Assembly: GCA_944381075.1 (NCBI GenBank)
Contig: CALWJT010000016.1
Location: 48,875-112,874 of the forward strand
DNA: 64,000 nt
Direction: 5' to 3'
From: an uncultured Clostridia bacterium
Lineage (GTDB): Bacteria > Bacillota > Clostridia > Oscillospirales > CAG-272
The translations under genes and the position numbers were made by a program. The notes beneath the pieces were generated by a model. That model worked only from the letters and a program-made list of their open reading frames with translations. It had not been told where the DNA came from and ran no database searches. Positions 44,991-54,933 of the stretch are shown here, piece by piece; position 1 is the stretch's first letter, and each line of letters begins with the position of its first letter.

Positions 44991-46094
44991 TTATGCTTTG
45001 CTTTTTAAAAAAGCATTGATAAAACCATCGATATCCCCGTCCATGACAGCAGATATGTTTCCATCCTCATAACCGGTACGGCTGTCCTTTGCCAGCGTAT
45101 ACGGCATAAACACATAAGAGCGGATCTGCGAGCCCCATTCGATATTCGCCTTTTCTCCGCGGATATCCTCGATCCTGTCAAGGTTTTCCCGCGCCTTGAT
45201 CTCTGCGAGCTTGCTTTTCAGCATACGGAGCGCCGTTTCCTTGTTTTGAAGCTGACTGCGTTCCGTCTGGCAGCCCACCACGATCCCTGTCGGCTTATGC
45301 ACGATGCGGATCGCAGAATCCGTTTTGTTGATATGCTGGCCGCCCGCCCCGCTGGAACGATGTGCGGTGATCTCCAGATCCTCGTCTTTCAGTTCGATAT
45401 CGGTATCATTGTCCAGCTCCGGCGTCACCTCTACGGAAGCGAACGACGTGTGCCGCCGGCCGGACGCATCAAACGGAGAGATGCGCACGAGCCGGTGTAC
45501 GCCGTGCTCACTCTTGAGATATCCGTAAGCGTTGGTCCCCTCGACCAGCATGGTCGCGCTTTTCAGCCCCGCCTCGTCTCCGTCCAGCCAGTCGAGCAGC
45601 TTGACGCCGAAGCCGTGCTTCTCCGCCCAGCGCGTATACATCCGATACAGCATGGATGCCCAGTCCTGCGCCTCGGTACCGCCGGCGCCCGGATGCAAAG
45701 AAACGATCGCATTGCAGGCGTCGTATTCGCCAGACAAAAGCGTTTCCAGCCGCATGCGCTCCACGCCCGCCTGAATCTTCTCTACCTCCGACGTGACCTC
45801 CTCGGTCACGCTTTCGTCATTCTCTTCAATGCCCATATCGGCAAGCGTCAGCGTATCCTCCAGCGACTGCCGAAGCGCCGTATACTCCTCCAGCGTGTTC
45901 TTGATGCGCTTGAGCTCCCGCAGGATCTTTCCCGAATTTTCTGTATCCTCCCAGAAATTCGGCATGAGCGTTTTCTGCTCCAGCTCCTCCGCCTCGTCAC
46001 GGAGCCTGTCTATTTTCAGAGCGGAGCCGAGTTCCTCGACATCGCCCTTTAATCCCTGAAGCGTTCTCTTCGCTTCTTCCAGCTGAATGATCAA
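44991..46094 (-). CDS. prfB: Peptide chain release factor 2
   Basis: Release factor for UGA and UAA codons, 367 residues. The anticodon-like SPF motif is in VRISPFDASGRRHTSF, and the peptidyl-hydrolysis motif GGQ is in SSGAGGQHINKTDSA. The whole protein lies in one frame: the programmed +1 frameshift with an in-frame UGA near codon 25, found in most bacterial prfB genes, is absent, the region reading straight through ELGSALKIDRL. A good promoter lies about 90 bases upstream. Confidence 0.96.
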   Translation of the reverse strand: MIIQLEEAKRTLQGLKGDVEELGSALKIDRLRDEAEELEQKTLMPNFWEDTENSGKILRELKRIKNTLEEYTALRQSLEDTLTLADMGIEENDESVTEEVTSEVEKIQAGVERMRLETLLSGEYDACNAIVSLHPGAGGTEAQDWASMLYRMYTRWAEKHGFGVKLLDWLDGDEAGLKSATMLVEGTNAYGYLKSEHGVHRLVRISPFDASGRRHTSFASVEVTPELDNDTDIELKDEDLEITAHRSSGAGGQHINKTDSAIRIVHKPTGIVVGCQTERSQLQNKETALRMLKSKLAEIKARENLDRIEDIRGEKANIEWGSQIRSYVFMPYTLAKDSRTGYEDGNISAVMDGDIDGFINAFLKSKA

Positions 46095-46180
46095 TTTTAT
46101 GTCCTCCGATTTGTCAGGTTAATCTATACAAGCGGCCATCCACATCACATCGGAATCTCCTCCATTTGCTTTCTACTTCT

Positions 46181-46209
46181 ATTATAACAAAATCCGTTTC
46201 TTTTGTAAA
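46181..46209 (-). promoter_or_regulatory. Promoter of prfB
   Basis: Minus-strand TTTACA (46204-46209), 17 bases, TATAAT (46181-46186). Confidence 0.75.
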
Positions 46210-46235
46210 CCACAAATTATGAGCGAATTGTAAAA

Positions 46236-46622
46236 TCATTTTTTCTCGCGGGAAGCGCAAGGACTTTCAAACATCCCGGTAAGATCGATAAAGCGTTTGC
46301 CGTCCCGCTCACGGAAGCCGACCGCCTTCGCCGCCTCATCCTTTTCGCTCTCGAAATACGCCTTATGGACGCCGCACAGATCGATAAAATTCAGCGCTGC
46401 TCTGCCCATGATGATAAGCGCCTCCATATCCTGGACGCCCGCCGTATTGCATAAATCGTAAAGATGACCGGCGTCCTCGATGATCCGGAATTGGCAAATA
46501 CCGACAGGCGCGCCGTTGTCGTAGGCGGAATAGGCAAGCGCCGCCGCACGATAAGGGATCCCGCAGAGCTCACAAAGCGCCTTCTGCGCGGTTTTGTCCG
46601 CAATCGGTTTGATTTCCAGCAT
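46236..46622 (-). CDS. Small GNAT-like protein of unknown function
   Basis: Protein of 128 residues. A strand-rich N-terminal half (AYSAYDNGAPVGICQFRI, then AGHLYDLCNTAG) is followed by a helix and the segment KAYFESEKDEAAKAVGFRERDG. This resembles a trimmed N-acetyltransferase (GNAT) fold, but the acetyl-CoA loop is not clear. The start at 46622 follows GAGGGAC. It is the last gene of the long lon-to-rluB run, 34 bases after rluB. Function is not known. Confidence 0.65.
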   Translation of the reverse strand: MLEIKPIADKTAQKALCELCGIPYRAAALAYSAYDNGAPVGICQFRIIEDAGHLYDLCNTAGVQDMEALIIMGRAALNFIDLCGVHKAYFESEKDEAAKAVGFRERDGKRFIDLTGMFESPCASREKK

Positions 46623-46656
46623 AATCGTCCCTCTTTCTTCCCGCACTTGCGCGTTC

Positions 46657-47367
46657 TTACTTTTTTAAGGACTCCACCTGCGAGCGCGTCAGATATCGCC
46701 ACTTGCCCGGCGCGAGATTTCCGAGCTTCACCTCTCCGATGGAAATCCGCTTCAGAGATAAAATCGCAAGCCCCAGCGATTCGCACATCTTCCGGATCTG
46801 CCGGTTCCGCCCTTCAAACAGCTCCATGGCGAGCACCGTAAAGTCCTCTTTCCGCGTCACAATGGAAATATGGACAGGCTTCGTAAGATACCCATCGATC
46901 TCCATCGGACGGGAAAGTGCCGTGATTTTCTCGGATGGGACCTCTCCGCGCAGCTTCACATGATAAACTTTGGACTTATGATAGCGCGGGTGGGTAAGCC
47001 GGTTGGCAAGCTCGCCATCGTTGGTAAAGAGCAGCAGTCCCTCAGAATCAAAATCGAGCCTGCCGACCGGATATACCCGCGTGCCAACGTCCTCGACAAG
47101 CTGCGCAACGCAGGGACGCCCCTCCTCGTCACACATGGTTGTCACATAGCCGCGCGGCTTGTTCAGCATGAGATATACATGCCGCACCGGCGCGCCGATC
47201 TTTTTGCCCCGGTACAGGACCGTATCCCGCCCAGGGTCGATCTTCATTCCCAAAACAGCCGGAACGCCGTTGACCGTTATTCCTCCCCGCCGGATCTCCT
47301 CCTCGGCTGCACGCCGCGAGAGGATCCCCTGCTCAGAAAGATATTTTTGCAGCCGCATCTCACTCAT
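46657..47367 (-). CDS. rluB: 23S rRNA pseudouridine synthase (RluB/RsuA family)
   Basis: Enzyme of 236 residues that isomerises a uridine in ribosomal RNA. An S4 RNA-binding domain (about 1-60, MRLQKYLSEQGILSRRAAEEEI) precedes the catalytic domain, whose Asp lies in the signature VGRLDFDSEGLLLFTNDG. The ending motif EGRNRQIRKM is typical. The size and signature fit RluB/RluE/RsuA; RluB (U2605) is the most common in Firmicutes. It starts 18 bases after the carboxypeptidase gene. Confidence 0.9.
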   Translation of the reverse strand: MSEMRLQKYLSEQGILSRRAAEEEIRRGGITVNGVPAVLGMKIDPGRDTVLYRGKKIGAPVRHVYLMLNKPRGYVTTMCDEEGRPCVAQLVEDVGTRVYPVGRLDFDSEGLLLFTNDGELANRLTHPRYHKSKVYHVKLRGEVPSEKITALSRPMEIDGYLTKPVHISIVTRKEDFTVLAMELFEGRNRQIRKMCESLGLAILSLKRISIGEVKLGNLAPGKWRYLTRSQVESLKK

Positions 47368-47385
47368 GTGACAACTCCTTTTTCT

Positions 47386-48507
47386 CTACCCGGCAAACGG
47401 GAAAACCTTCTGCCAGAACGTCTTTTCTTTTGGCGCAGAGCAAACCGATTCCTCCGCATAAAGCGGGACCGAGCCAATTTCCTGTCCGTCTGACAGAAAA
47501 TATGCCGTCCCGATCCGGTCGCCCTTCTCAATGCCTGCATAAACGAAGCGAGGCAGCTCCACGCGCACGGATACGGGCCCATGCTCCCGAGGCAGCACCG
47601 CATCGCAGGCGTCGGCGTTGGAAACCGCGACGCTGTCCGCTTCTCCTCCGCAGACCGGGATCTCATAAGACAGCTCCCCTGCCCGCGCAAGCGTTTCCCT
47701 TTCATACAGGGAAAAGCCCCAATCCAAAAGCGCGCGGTGATCCCGCCAGTCGTCTCCGTCGTTGAGCGTGACGCAAATCAGACGCACGCCGTCCCGCTCG
47801 GCGGCGGAGACAAGCGTCCTGCCGCATTTTTTGGTAAATCCGGTCTTGACGCCGATAATATCCTCATAGCTGCGCAGAAGCCTGTTGTGATTGACAAGCA
47901 GTCTTGATGCGCTGGAATTGTGAAGCGGGATGACCTTTTTCTCCGTCGCGACGATCTCGGCAAAGGTATCGTTTTCTAGCGCATAGGCAGCAATTTTCGC
48001 AAGCTCAAGCGCAGTGGTATAATGGTTTTCATCGTCCAGCCCGTGCGGATTCATAAAATGCGTGTCGGAAAGTCCCAGCTCCCGCGCTTTATCGTTCATC
48101 ATCTCGGCAAAGGACTCGATCCCGCCGGCGATGTCATATGCGATCGCCGCCGCTGCGTCATTGGCGCTTTGCAGCATCAGCGCATACAAAAGCGTCTCCA
48201 TCGTGACCTCCTCTCCGGCGTAAAGATAGACCGAAGATCCTTCCACGCCGACCGCGGCCGGTGCAACGGTAACGAGCTTGTCCAGCTCCGAATTTTCAAG
48301 CGCCACGATCGCCGTCATGATCTTCGTCGTACTGGCCATGCCGCGGCGCTCATTTTCATTTTTCCCAAACAGGACCCGCCCGCTCGACGCATCGATCAGA
48401 ACAGCGCAGGAGGCGGACACAGAAGGCGCTGCGTCCGCACGAACCATAAGCGGTGCAAAAGACAGCACCGCCAGCAAAATCGCAAAAAAACGTGTGAATT
48501 TATCCAT
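47386..48507 (-). CDS. D-alanyl-D-alanine carboxypeptidase (S11 family)
   Basis: Exported penicillin-binding protein of 373 residues that trims the terminal D-Ala from the peptidoglycan pentapeptide. A signal peptide (about 1-27) ends near VRADA. Catalytic motifs are SXXK in GMASTTKIMTA, SXN in QSANDAAAAIAYD, and KTG in GVKTGFTKKCGRTL. A C-terminal beta domain (about 275-365) is of the PBP5 kind. Its neighbours ytfJ and scpAB suggest the DacF/DacB sporulation type, but vegetative DacA-like use is possible. Confidence 0.9.
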   Translation of the reverse strand: MDKFTRFFAILLAVLSFAPLMVRADAAPSVSASCAVLIDASSGRVLFGKNENERRGMASTTKIMTAIVALENSELDKLVTVAPAAVGVEGSSVYLYAGEEVTMETLLYALMLQSANDAAAAIAYDIAGGIESFAEMMNDKARELGLSDTHFMNPHGLDDENHYTTALELAKIAAYALENDTFAEIVATEKKVIPLHNSSASRLLVNHNRLLRSYEDIIGVKTGFTKKCGRTLVSAAERDGVRLICVTLNDGDDWRDHRALLDWGFSLYERETLARAGELSYEIPVCGGEADSVAVSNADACDAVLPREHGPVSVRVELPRFVYAGIEKGDRIGTAYFLSDGQEIGSVPLYAEESVCSAPKEKTFWQKVFPFAG

Positions 48508-48589
48508 CGAAGCTTCCCCTACTTTTTTTCCTTATTGATATGGAGAAGCCTTCGATTCTATTCGTTTCACAACGCAAAACAAGTGCCGG

Positions 48590-49102
48590 TCAGGCGTTTT
48601 TGTCCGAAGACGATGCCGCGGCAGCGTCTGCCTCCGCTTCTTCGGACGCGGCTTCCTCTTCTGCCTTCTTTTCTTCTTTTTTCTTTTTCTTATTATCGAA
48701 CATCGCCTTGATCTTGGCGATGATGTCCGGCGCTTTGTCGACAATATTTTCAATGGATGCGCCAAGATCCGACGAGCCGGTCGGATTTTTCATATTCAAA
48801 AGCTCGACGCCGCCGTCAGCACTGACCACAAGAAAACCGACCGGCGTTACCGAAACGCCTGTCCCGCCGCCGCCGCCGAAATTGTTTTTGCCGGCTGCGG
48901 CAGAATTTTTCCCCGCGTAATCATTTCCGCCGCCTGCAAAGCCGACGGATACCTTTGATACCGGTATAATGGTCGTCCCCGATGCCGTCACGATCGGTTC
49001 CCCGATGATGGTGTTTGCGTCCACAAGCTCGCGGATGCTGTCAAGAGAGGATTCGATAAGCTCGCTGATTTTGTTTTTTTGTGCGTTTTTCTGATTATCC
49101 AT
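48590..49102 (-). CDS. ytfJ: Sporulation protein GerW/YtfJ
   Basis: Protein of 170 residues. The conserved YtfJ core covers about 10-115: ISELIESSLDSIRELVDANT, IIPVSKVSVGFAGGG, a Gly-rich segment, and VTPVGFLVVSADGGVELLNM. GerW-type proteins are spore proteins needed for germination in Bacillus. The tail (about 130-170) is a run of Lys then Glu/Ala, low complexity. Start at 49102 with AAAGGAAG; a longer frame to 49261 lies within the upstream gene. It overlaps the DUF2953 gene by 8 bases, a pairing conserved in Clostridia. Confidence 0.92.
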   Translation of the reverse strand: MDNQKNAQKNKISELIESSLDSIRELVDANTIIGEPIVTASGTTIIPVSKVSVGFAGGGNDYAGKNSAAAGKNNFGGGGGTGVSVTPVGFLVVSADGGVELLNMKNPTGSSDLGASIENIVDKAPDIIAKIKAMFDNKKKKKEEKKAEEEAASEEAEADAAAASSSDKNA

Positions 49103-49724
49103 GTTCGGTGCTTCCTTTCTGCTCATCAGGCTTGCTGTTTTTATTTTTGACAAATGCGATCCCTGCTGCAAGAAGCGTTGCAAGAGCGCCCCATAAATTG
49201 ATGGAAAAATCGATTTTGATATCGGCCTTTGTTTTTTCTCCGACAAAATCCGCATACACATTGACGGGAGCCCTTCGCTTCACCTTAAAATTAGCGGTAT
49301 TTTCTAAAAGCTCAAACAAATTGCTGGAAAGTCCTGTGACGGCACCATAAAGGATCGCGGTTTTTGCAGCGTCCCCCGCCGCGACGGAAACCTCATAGCG
49401 ATACACGCGGATGCGAAGATGCCGCGAGAGCTTTTTTATAACGGCTGCCGCAATCTTCATGACAAGTCGGATCGTATGCAGAATACTCCGCTTCTCCTTC
49501 GCCGGCTTCTTTTTCCGCGGCTTTCTTTCAGCGGGCGCCTTCTGTTTTTGTTTTCCTTTCTTCGGACGCTTCTTTTGTCCTGCCGGGAACAGCGGCAGCC
49601 TCACAAGAAGAATCCGAAGCCAGACGCGCACATTCTCATTCGCCGATATGGTAATGTGGACGGGCACGGTAAAAAGAAAGACAAAAAAGGCAAGCACCGC
49701 CGCCGCCACGAGCCACCCGATCAT
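49095..49724 (-). CDS. DUF2953 family membrane-anchored protein
   Basis: Protein of 209 residues with an N-terminal membrane helix (about 2-22), a strongly basic linker (about 50-80, rich in Lys/Arg/Pro), and a folded C-terminal part containing RIRVYRYEVSVAAGDAAKTAILYGAVTG, the core of DUF2953. A second hydrophobic segment occurs near 177-195. The family is linked to sporulation genes such as ytfJ but has no known function. It overlaps scpB by 4 bases. Confidence 0.8.
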   Translation of the reverse strand: MIGWLVAAAVLAFFVFLFTVPVHITISANENVRVWLRILLVRLPLFPAGQKKRPKKGKQKQKAPAERKPRKKKPAKEKRSILHTIRLVMKIAAAVIKKLSRHLRIRVYRYEVSVAAGDAAKTAILYGAVTGLSSNLFELLENTANFKVKRRAPVNVYADFVGEKTKADIKIDFSINLWGALATLLAAGIAFVKNKNSKPDEQKGSTEHG

Positions 49725-50278
49725 AACGTTCCGCCGTCCGCAAGCGGCAGGGGCGGCAGCTCAGAAAGGTCGGAAAGCCCGAATACCCGCAGGAATGCCT
49801 CCGTCGTACCGTAAAGACGCGGACGTCCCGGCACATCCATCCTGCCTTTTTCCTCGATCAGCTCTCGTTCCATCAGGACCCCGACAGAATACGCGCTGTC
49901 GACGCCGCGGACCTGATCGATATAAGAACGAGTGACAGGCTGATTGTACGCGATGATCGCGAGCGTTTCAAGCGACGCCTTGGAAAGATTGCCGCCGTCC
50001 CGAATACCAAGCGCCTCCTTGATATATTCGGAAAACACCTCTTTGGTAACAAGCTGGCACGCTCCGCCCAGCGTCAGAAGCTGGATACCGCGCGCAAGAC
50101 CGGCAGCCTCGTATTCTGCGGCATACTCCGTCACGATCTGCCGAATCTCCTCCTCGGAAACGCCGGTCACCTCCGCAAGCTTCGCAAAGGTCACGGGATG
50201 CCCTGCGGCAAAAAGGACCGCTTCGATAATACGCTTGATCTCCTCGCGCGTGAGCATCTTTCCCTCATCCGGCAGCAT
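49721..50278 (-). CDS. scpB: Segregation and condensation protein B
   Basis: Winged-helix kleisin-associated protein of 185 residues that joins ScpA and SMC to condense the chromosome. Typical segments are IKRIIEAVLFAAGHPVTFAKLAE and LSKASLETLAIIAYNQPVTR with VRGVDSAYSVGVLMERELIEE. Start at 50278 follows GGAGGTGAG. It overlaps scpA by 14 bases and DUF2953 by 4. Confidence 0.95.
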   Translation of the reverse strand: MLPDEGKMLTREEIKRIIEAVLFAAGHPVTFAKLAEVTGVSEEEIRQIVTEYAAEYEAAGLARGIQLLTLGGACQLVTKEVFSEYIKEALGIRDGGNLSKASLETLAIIAYNQPVTRSYIDQVRGVDSAYSVGVLMERELIEEKGRMDVPGRPRLYGTTEAFLRVFGLSDLSELPPLPLADGGTL

Positions 50279-51041
50279 TCGCGCTCACCTCCGTTTTTCT
50301 CCTGTGTTCAAAGCTGAAATTCAAGATCACATTGGAACCTGTCAAATCCCCCGGCTCCTTCTCAAGGGTGATCCGTTCCGCCTTCAAAAGCTCCAGAACA
50401 GCATAAAAGATCGCGACGATCTCCGAGCGGCTCGACGCTCCGTCGAACAGCTCGTCAAAATGCGCTCTCCTGCGGCGGTATAAAAACCGCAGGACGGACA
50501 CAATCTTCTCGGATATCGGCACCGTCCGTCTTGCAATCAGCGGCGTGATCTTATCCATCGGACGGTTTTCCTCCGCCTCACGCTGGCGCTCGCCCATTCG
50601 GACGAGAAGCCTTTCCATCGCCTGCGTCAGAAGAGCAAGATCCATCGCGTCCGGCACGCCGCGGTCCGGTCTTATCTCGTCGGTATCCTTGGCAAAGCGT
50701 CCCGCAAAATTTTTTTCCCGCTCCAAAAGCCAGCCCGCCGCTTCCTTCGCCGTTTTGTATTCCATCAGCACGCGGACAAGCTCCTCGCGGGGGTCGCTTT
50801 CCTCCTCTTTTCTTGGGAGCAGCATCCGGCTTTTGATATACATCAGCTCGGACGCCATCGTGATGAATTCACCCGCGATCTCCATGTCCATCTCTTTCAT
50901 CATTTCAACGTACGCCATGTACTGCTCGAAAATCGGAGCGATTTTGATGTCCAAGATCTCCATCTTGTTTTTGGCAATCAGCGCAAGCAAAAGCTCAAGC
51001 GGACCCTCATAGATCTCCGTTTTAAAGACAAGCTGTTCCAA
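50265..51041 (-). CDS. scpA: Segregation and condensation protein A
   Basis: Kleisin subunit of the SMC condensin complex, 258 residues. The N-terminus YEGPLELLLALIAKNKMEILDI is characteristic, and the C-terminal winged helix ends near GSNVILNFSFEH. The start is most likely the TTG at 51041, which has GGGGGAGG six bases upstream; the in-frame ATG eight codons earlier has no ribosome binding site. Confidence 0.93.
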   Translation of the reverse strand: MEQLVFKTEIYEGPLELLLALIAKNKMEILDIKIAPIFEQYMAYVEMMKEMDMEIAGEFITMASELMYIKSRMLLPRKEEESDPREELVRVLMEYKTAKEAAGWLLEREKNFAGRFAKDTDEIRPDRGVPDAMDLALLTQAMERLLVRMGERQREAEENRPMDKITPLIARRTVPISEKIVSVLRFLYRRRRAHFDELFDGASSRSEIVAIFYAVLELLKAERITLEKEPGDLTGSNVILNFSFEHRRKTEVSANAAG

Positions 51042-51084
51042 GAAAAAGACCTCCCCCTGCCGCATGGCGTCAGAATGAAAAAAG

Positions 51085-51837
51085 CTACGTAAATCGGAAA
51101 AACGGCAGAAGCCGGATCAGCCAGTTGATGCCGCTCAAGAGCCAGCCGGATATGCTGCTCAGCACATTGCTGAACGCGCCGAGCCACAGAAGGACAAAGA
51201 GCGCAAGGACGATATACCGCTCATAGCGCATGATGCCGAAATACCATTTGGACGGCAGGAAGATATACGCAATGCGGGATCCGTCGAGCGGCGGGATCGG
51301 CAAAAGATTGAATACCGCAAGGCTGACGTTCAGGATGGAAAACTGCCAAAGAAAGACAAAGAGCAGATACATAAGCTTCGCCGACAAAACCTCAGTGCCC
51401 ATAACCTCCGGCCAGTTATACGAAGCCGCCGCCCACAGACTAGAGAACGCAACCGGCTCTGCCGCCGTCAGAGAATAAATCAAATAAGAAAGATAGAGCA
51501 GCAGCATTCCGATGATACACATGATGAGATTGGAAACAGGTCCTGCGGCGGCTACCAGCGCCATGTCCCGGCGCGGCTTTTTATAGTATCTCGCATTGAC
51601 CGGCACCGGCTTTGCCCAGCCGAAGCGGAGCAGCACCATACAGATAAGACCCAGGATATCGATATGCTTCAAAGGATTGAGGGTCAGCCTGCCAAGATTT
51701 CTCGCAGTGGGATCGCCGAGCTTGTAGGAAACCCAGCCGTGCGCGCACTCATGAACGGAAAGCGCAAGCAGCACGCCGGGAATCGCAAGCAGACACGCAA
51801 TCAGCGCGTTCGGATTGGAAAAAATATCAAACAACAT
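51085..51837 (-). CDS. Site-2 protease family membrane metalloprotease (M50)
   Basis: Polytopic membrane protein of 250 residues with five or six hydrophobic helices. The zinc-binding HEXXH is HECAHGW in the first helix region (about 28), and the third ligand motif is LLPIPPLDGS. It belongs to the short M50 group lacking PDZ and CBS domains (YwhC-like). Substrate is not known. It lies between engB and scpA, a conserved order in Clostridia. Confidence 0.9.
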   Translation of the reverse strand: MLFDIFSNPNALIACLLAIPGVLLALSVHECAHGWVSYKLGDPTARNLGRLTLNPLKHIDILGLICMVLLRFGWAKPVPVNARYYKKPRRDMALVAAAGPVSNLIMCIIGMLLLYLSYLIYSLTAAEPVAFSSLWAAASYNWPEVMGTEVLSAKLMYLLFVFLWQFSILNVSLAVFNLLPIPPLDGSRIAYIFLPSKWYFGIMRYERYIVLALFVLLWLGAFSNVLSSISGWLLSGINWLIRLLPFFRFT

Positions 51838-51864
51838 AGGTTCGGCATCCTTTATGAAAAGATT

Positions 51865-52479
51865 TTATGGGGCCTCGCTGGGGGATACATAACCGGAGAG
51901 CACCGACAAAAGCTCGTCGCGCCCCTCTCCCGTCTGCGCGGAAAACATCACGGTACGGACAGTCTCCGCCGCATACGGCGGCAATAAAAGAGGATAAGAC
52001 GCCAGCGCCTCAAAGTTGATTCGCCTTGCCGTGGCGCCGAGCTTGTCGGATTTGGTCGCCACCACAAGATAAGGAACGGCATTCGCGTTCAGCCACTCCA
52101 GCATCAGGATGTCGTCCTCGGTCGGTCCGACCTTGAGGTCGATGAACTGCCATACGGCGAAGACAAGGCCCGAACCGAGATACGCCTCCGTCAGCGCCGA
52201 AAAGCTGCGGCGCCTGTCCCCGGAGCGTCTCGCATATCCGTAGCCGGGGAGGTCGACAAGATAGAGCCGGCGGTCAATTTCGTAAAAATTTAAGGTTACG
52301 GTCTTGCCGGGCGACGAGCTGGTCCGCGCAAAGCTTTTTCGGCCGAGCAGCGTATTGACAAGTGAGCTTTTGCCGACGTTCGAACGTCCGGAAAGCGCGA
52401 TCTGCGGCAGTCCGTCGCGCGGGAACTGGTCGGCTCTGCCTGCCGTCATTTTAAGGACGGCATTCTGGGTATTGAGCAT
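51865..52479 (-). CDS. engB: Ribosome biogenesis GTPase EngB (YihA/YsxC)
   Basis: Essential small GTPase of 204 residues that helps assemble the 50S subunit. G motifs are GRSNVGKSSLVN (G1), DLPGYGYA (G3), TKSDKLG (G4), and an FSAQTGEG element (G5). The start at 52479 follows AGAGGAG; a longer in-frame ATG ten codons earlier has no such site. It overlaps the end of lon by 29 bases, the classic lon-engB arrangement. Confidence 0.95.
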   Translation of the reverse strand: MLNTQNAVLKMTAGRADQFPRDGLPQIALSGRSNVGKSSLVNTLLGRKSFARTSSSPGKTVTLNFYEIDRRLYLVDLPGYGYARRSGDRRRSFSALTEAYLGSGLVFAVWQFIDLKVGPTEDDILMLEWLNANAVPYLVVATKSDKLGATARRINFEALASYPLLLPPYAAETVRTVMFSAQTGEGRDELLSVLSGYVSPSEAP

Positions 52480-54847
52480 ACTTCTCCTCTTTTTTGCGTT
52501 TTTTCTCAAACGGAGAATGTTCCAGTGCGATCTCCAGCGCTTCTCCTGCGGTGGAAATCAGGCGGATCTCGACGTTAGATTTGACCTCGTCGGCGATTTC
52601 CGCGATATCGCTTTCATTCTCCTTCGGAATGAGGATCGTCCTCACGCCGGCAAGATAGGCCGCCATCGTTTTTTCGCGCAGGCCGCCGATGGCCATCACC
52701 TTGCCGTGGAGCGTGATCTCGCCTGTCATGGAAACGTCGCGGCGCACGGGGATCCTGCAAAGCTCGCTCGCCAGCGCTGTCACCATGGCGACGCCGGCGG
52801 AAGGACCGTCCTTCGGAACGGCGCCCTCCGGTACATGGATATGAAGGTCGCGGGTCTTATAGAAGTCCTCCTCGATCCCGAGCTTTCCGGAAAGGCTCCG
52901 TATGTAGCTGATGGCAGCCTTGGCAGATTCCTTCATCACATCGCCAAGCGAGCCTGTAAGCTCAAGCCGTCCCGTTCCGGGCAGCGCAACCGCTTCAATC
53001 CGGAGAAGATCGCCGCCAAGCTCCGTCCAGGCCATGCCGTTCACGATGCCGATCTCGTTTTCCTCGGATATCCGATCACGCAAAAGCTTTTGCTCTCCCA
53101 CAAAAGAAGCAAGGTTCTTCCGTGTGACGCGCACACTCTTTTTCTCGCCGCAGGAAATAATCTTTGCGGCGCGGCGGCAGCACTTTTCGATGCAGCGTTC
53201 GAGGCCGCGCACGCCCGCCTCCCTCGTATAGCAGTCGATCAGCTCATAGACGCAGTCGTCGTCCATTTTGAACATGCGGGCGAGCAGGCCATGCTTTTTC
53301 ATCTGCTTGGGGATGAGGTGGTGCCGCGCGATCGCGAATTTCTCCGCTCTCGTATAGGCATGGAGCTCGATGATCTCCATCCTGTCGAGCAGCGGGCGCG
53401 CAATGGTATCTAAGCTGTTCGCCGTCGTGATGAACATACAGCCCGACAGGTCGACCGGAAGCTCGATAAAATTGTCGCGGAATGTTTTGTTCTGCTCGCG
53501 GTCCAGCACCTCCAGCATCGCGGAGGCAGGATCTCCCCGCATATCGCTTGCCATTTTATCGATCTCGTCGAGCAAAATCAGCGGATTGCTGCTTTTCGCT
53601 TCGATCAGCGCATTCACGATCCGGCCGGGCATGGAGCCGATATAGGTCTTGCGGTGTCCGCGGATCTCCGCCTCGTCATGGACGCCGCCGAGCGACACAC
53701 GGACAAACTTCCGTCCCGTCGCTCTGGCAATGGAGGATGCGATCGAGGTTTTTCCCGTTCCGGGCGGCCCGACAAGACAGATGATCTGACCGCGCAGGTC
53801 GGGATTCAGCTTCAGAGCGGCAAGATACTCGATGATCCTTTCCTTGACCTTTTCCAGACCGTCATGGTCCTCGTCCAGGATTTTTTTCACCTTCGGAATG
53901 TCGATCCGTTCCTCCGTAGAAACGGAAAACGGAACGTCGAGGCACACCTCGATGTAGTTGCGGATAACGGTATTTTCCGCCGAACCGAACGGTACGCGCG
54001 AAAGACGCTTGATCTCCTTTGTCAGCGCCTTTTTGACATATTCCGGATAATTCCCCTTGGCGAGCCGCTCCGAATATTCTGAAATTTCGTCGTCGTCAAG
54101 GTCCTCCTCATCCTCGCCCAGCTCCTCGCGGATGACCTTCAGCTGCTCGCGCAGATAATAGTCGCGCTGGTTTTTCTTCATGCGCTCGTCTACCTCGCGC
54201 TTGATATGGACGCGCTCTTCCATGACGCTTTTTTCCGCTTCCAGCATATCGATCAGCTTCTCTGCACGCGCCGACGGAGAAAACTCCTCCAGGATCTTCT
54301 GCTTATCCTCCGGCTCCGGCAGCAGGTTTTCCGCTGCGAAGTCGCACGCCTGCCCAAGATCGCGTATGGTATCGAACAGCAGCCAGAACTCCTTGGAAAA
54401 TTTCGGCGCATACTTTGCGAAATCTGCAATGATGCTCTTGATCTCCCGCAGCAGCGCACGGGAACGCAGCTCCGTCCCCGTTTCAATGACAAGCTTCTCG
54501 AAAATATGCGCCGTCTGGAGCTTTTCATCGTCAAAGCCCGTCAGGACCGCACGCATCTGCGGCTCGATGATGGCGCGGAACAGTCCGCTCTGCGTCTTGA
54601 CGACCTGTTTGATCCTCGCGATGACACCGACCGAATAGACCCCGTCTATATCCGTGACCTCCTCCAGAGGATTTTTCTGGCATACCAGAAAAACAGGCGT
54701 TCCTTCCTTTGCCGCTGTTTCAAAAACCCGTTTCGCCGGACCCTTATCCATATCGACGGTCATCGGAATCCCGGGAAACGCCACAATGCGGCGCAGGACC
54801 GCGCAGGGCATCGTATGCTTTTTTATGGTTTCTGTTGTAATTGCCAT
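52451..54847 (-). CDS. lon: ATP-dependent protease Lon
   Basis: AAA+ serine protease of 798 residues. A substrate-binding LON domain (about 10-210) and coiled-coil region precede the ATPase with [15 protein letters not shown] and [10 protein letters not shown]. The protease domain has catalytic Ser683 in [10 protein letters not shown] and a Lys some 43 residues on. It degrades damaged and regulatory proteins in the cytoplasm. It starts a run of closely spaced minus-strand genes to about 46236. A 12-bp-arm palindrome sits at its promoter. Confidence 0.97.
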   Translation of the reverse strand: MAITTETIKKHTMPCAVLRRIVAFPGIPMTVDMDKGPAKRVFETAAKEGTPVFLVCQKNPLEEVTDIDGVYSVGVIARIKQVVKTQSGLFRAIIEPQMRAVLTGFDDEKLQTAHIFEKLVIETGTELRSRALLREIKSIIADFAKYAPKFSKEFWLLFDTIRDLGQACDFAAENLLPEPEDKQKILEEFSPSARAEKLIDMLEAEKSVMEERVHIKREVDERMKKNQRDYYLREQLKVIREELGEDEEDLDDDEISEYSERLAKGNYPEYVKKALTKEIKRLSRVPFGSAENTVIRNYIEVCLDVPFSVSTEERIDIPKVKKILDEDHDGLEKVKERIIEYLAALKLNPDLRGQIICLVGPPGTGKTSIASSIARATGRKFVRVSLGGVHDEAEIRGHRKTYIGSMPGRIVNALIEAKSSNPLILLDEIDKMASDMRGDPASAMLEVLDREQNKTFRDNFIELPVDLSGCMFITTANSLDTIARPLLDRMEIIELHAYTRAEKFAIARHHLIPKQMKKHGLLARMFKMDDDCVYELIDCYTREAGVRGLERCIEKCCRRAAKIISCGEKKSVRVTRKNLASFVGEQKLLRDRISEENEIGIVNGMAWTELGGDLLRIEAVALPGTGRLELTGSLGDVMKESAKAAISYIRSLSGKLGIEEDFYKTRDLHIHVPEGAVPKDGPSAGVAMVTALASELCRIPVRRDVSMTGEITLHGKVMAIGGLREKTMAAYLAGVRTILIPKENESDIAEIADEVKSNVEIRLISTAGEALEIALEHSPFEKKRKKEEKYAQYPECRP

Positions 54848-54933
54848 CTTTCATTCACTCCCTTTCGATGTGCCCGGGAGAGGGCACGTATGTCATACGC
54901 CGGAGCTCCGGCGTTCAGCAACCGACAGAATCA

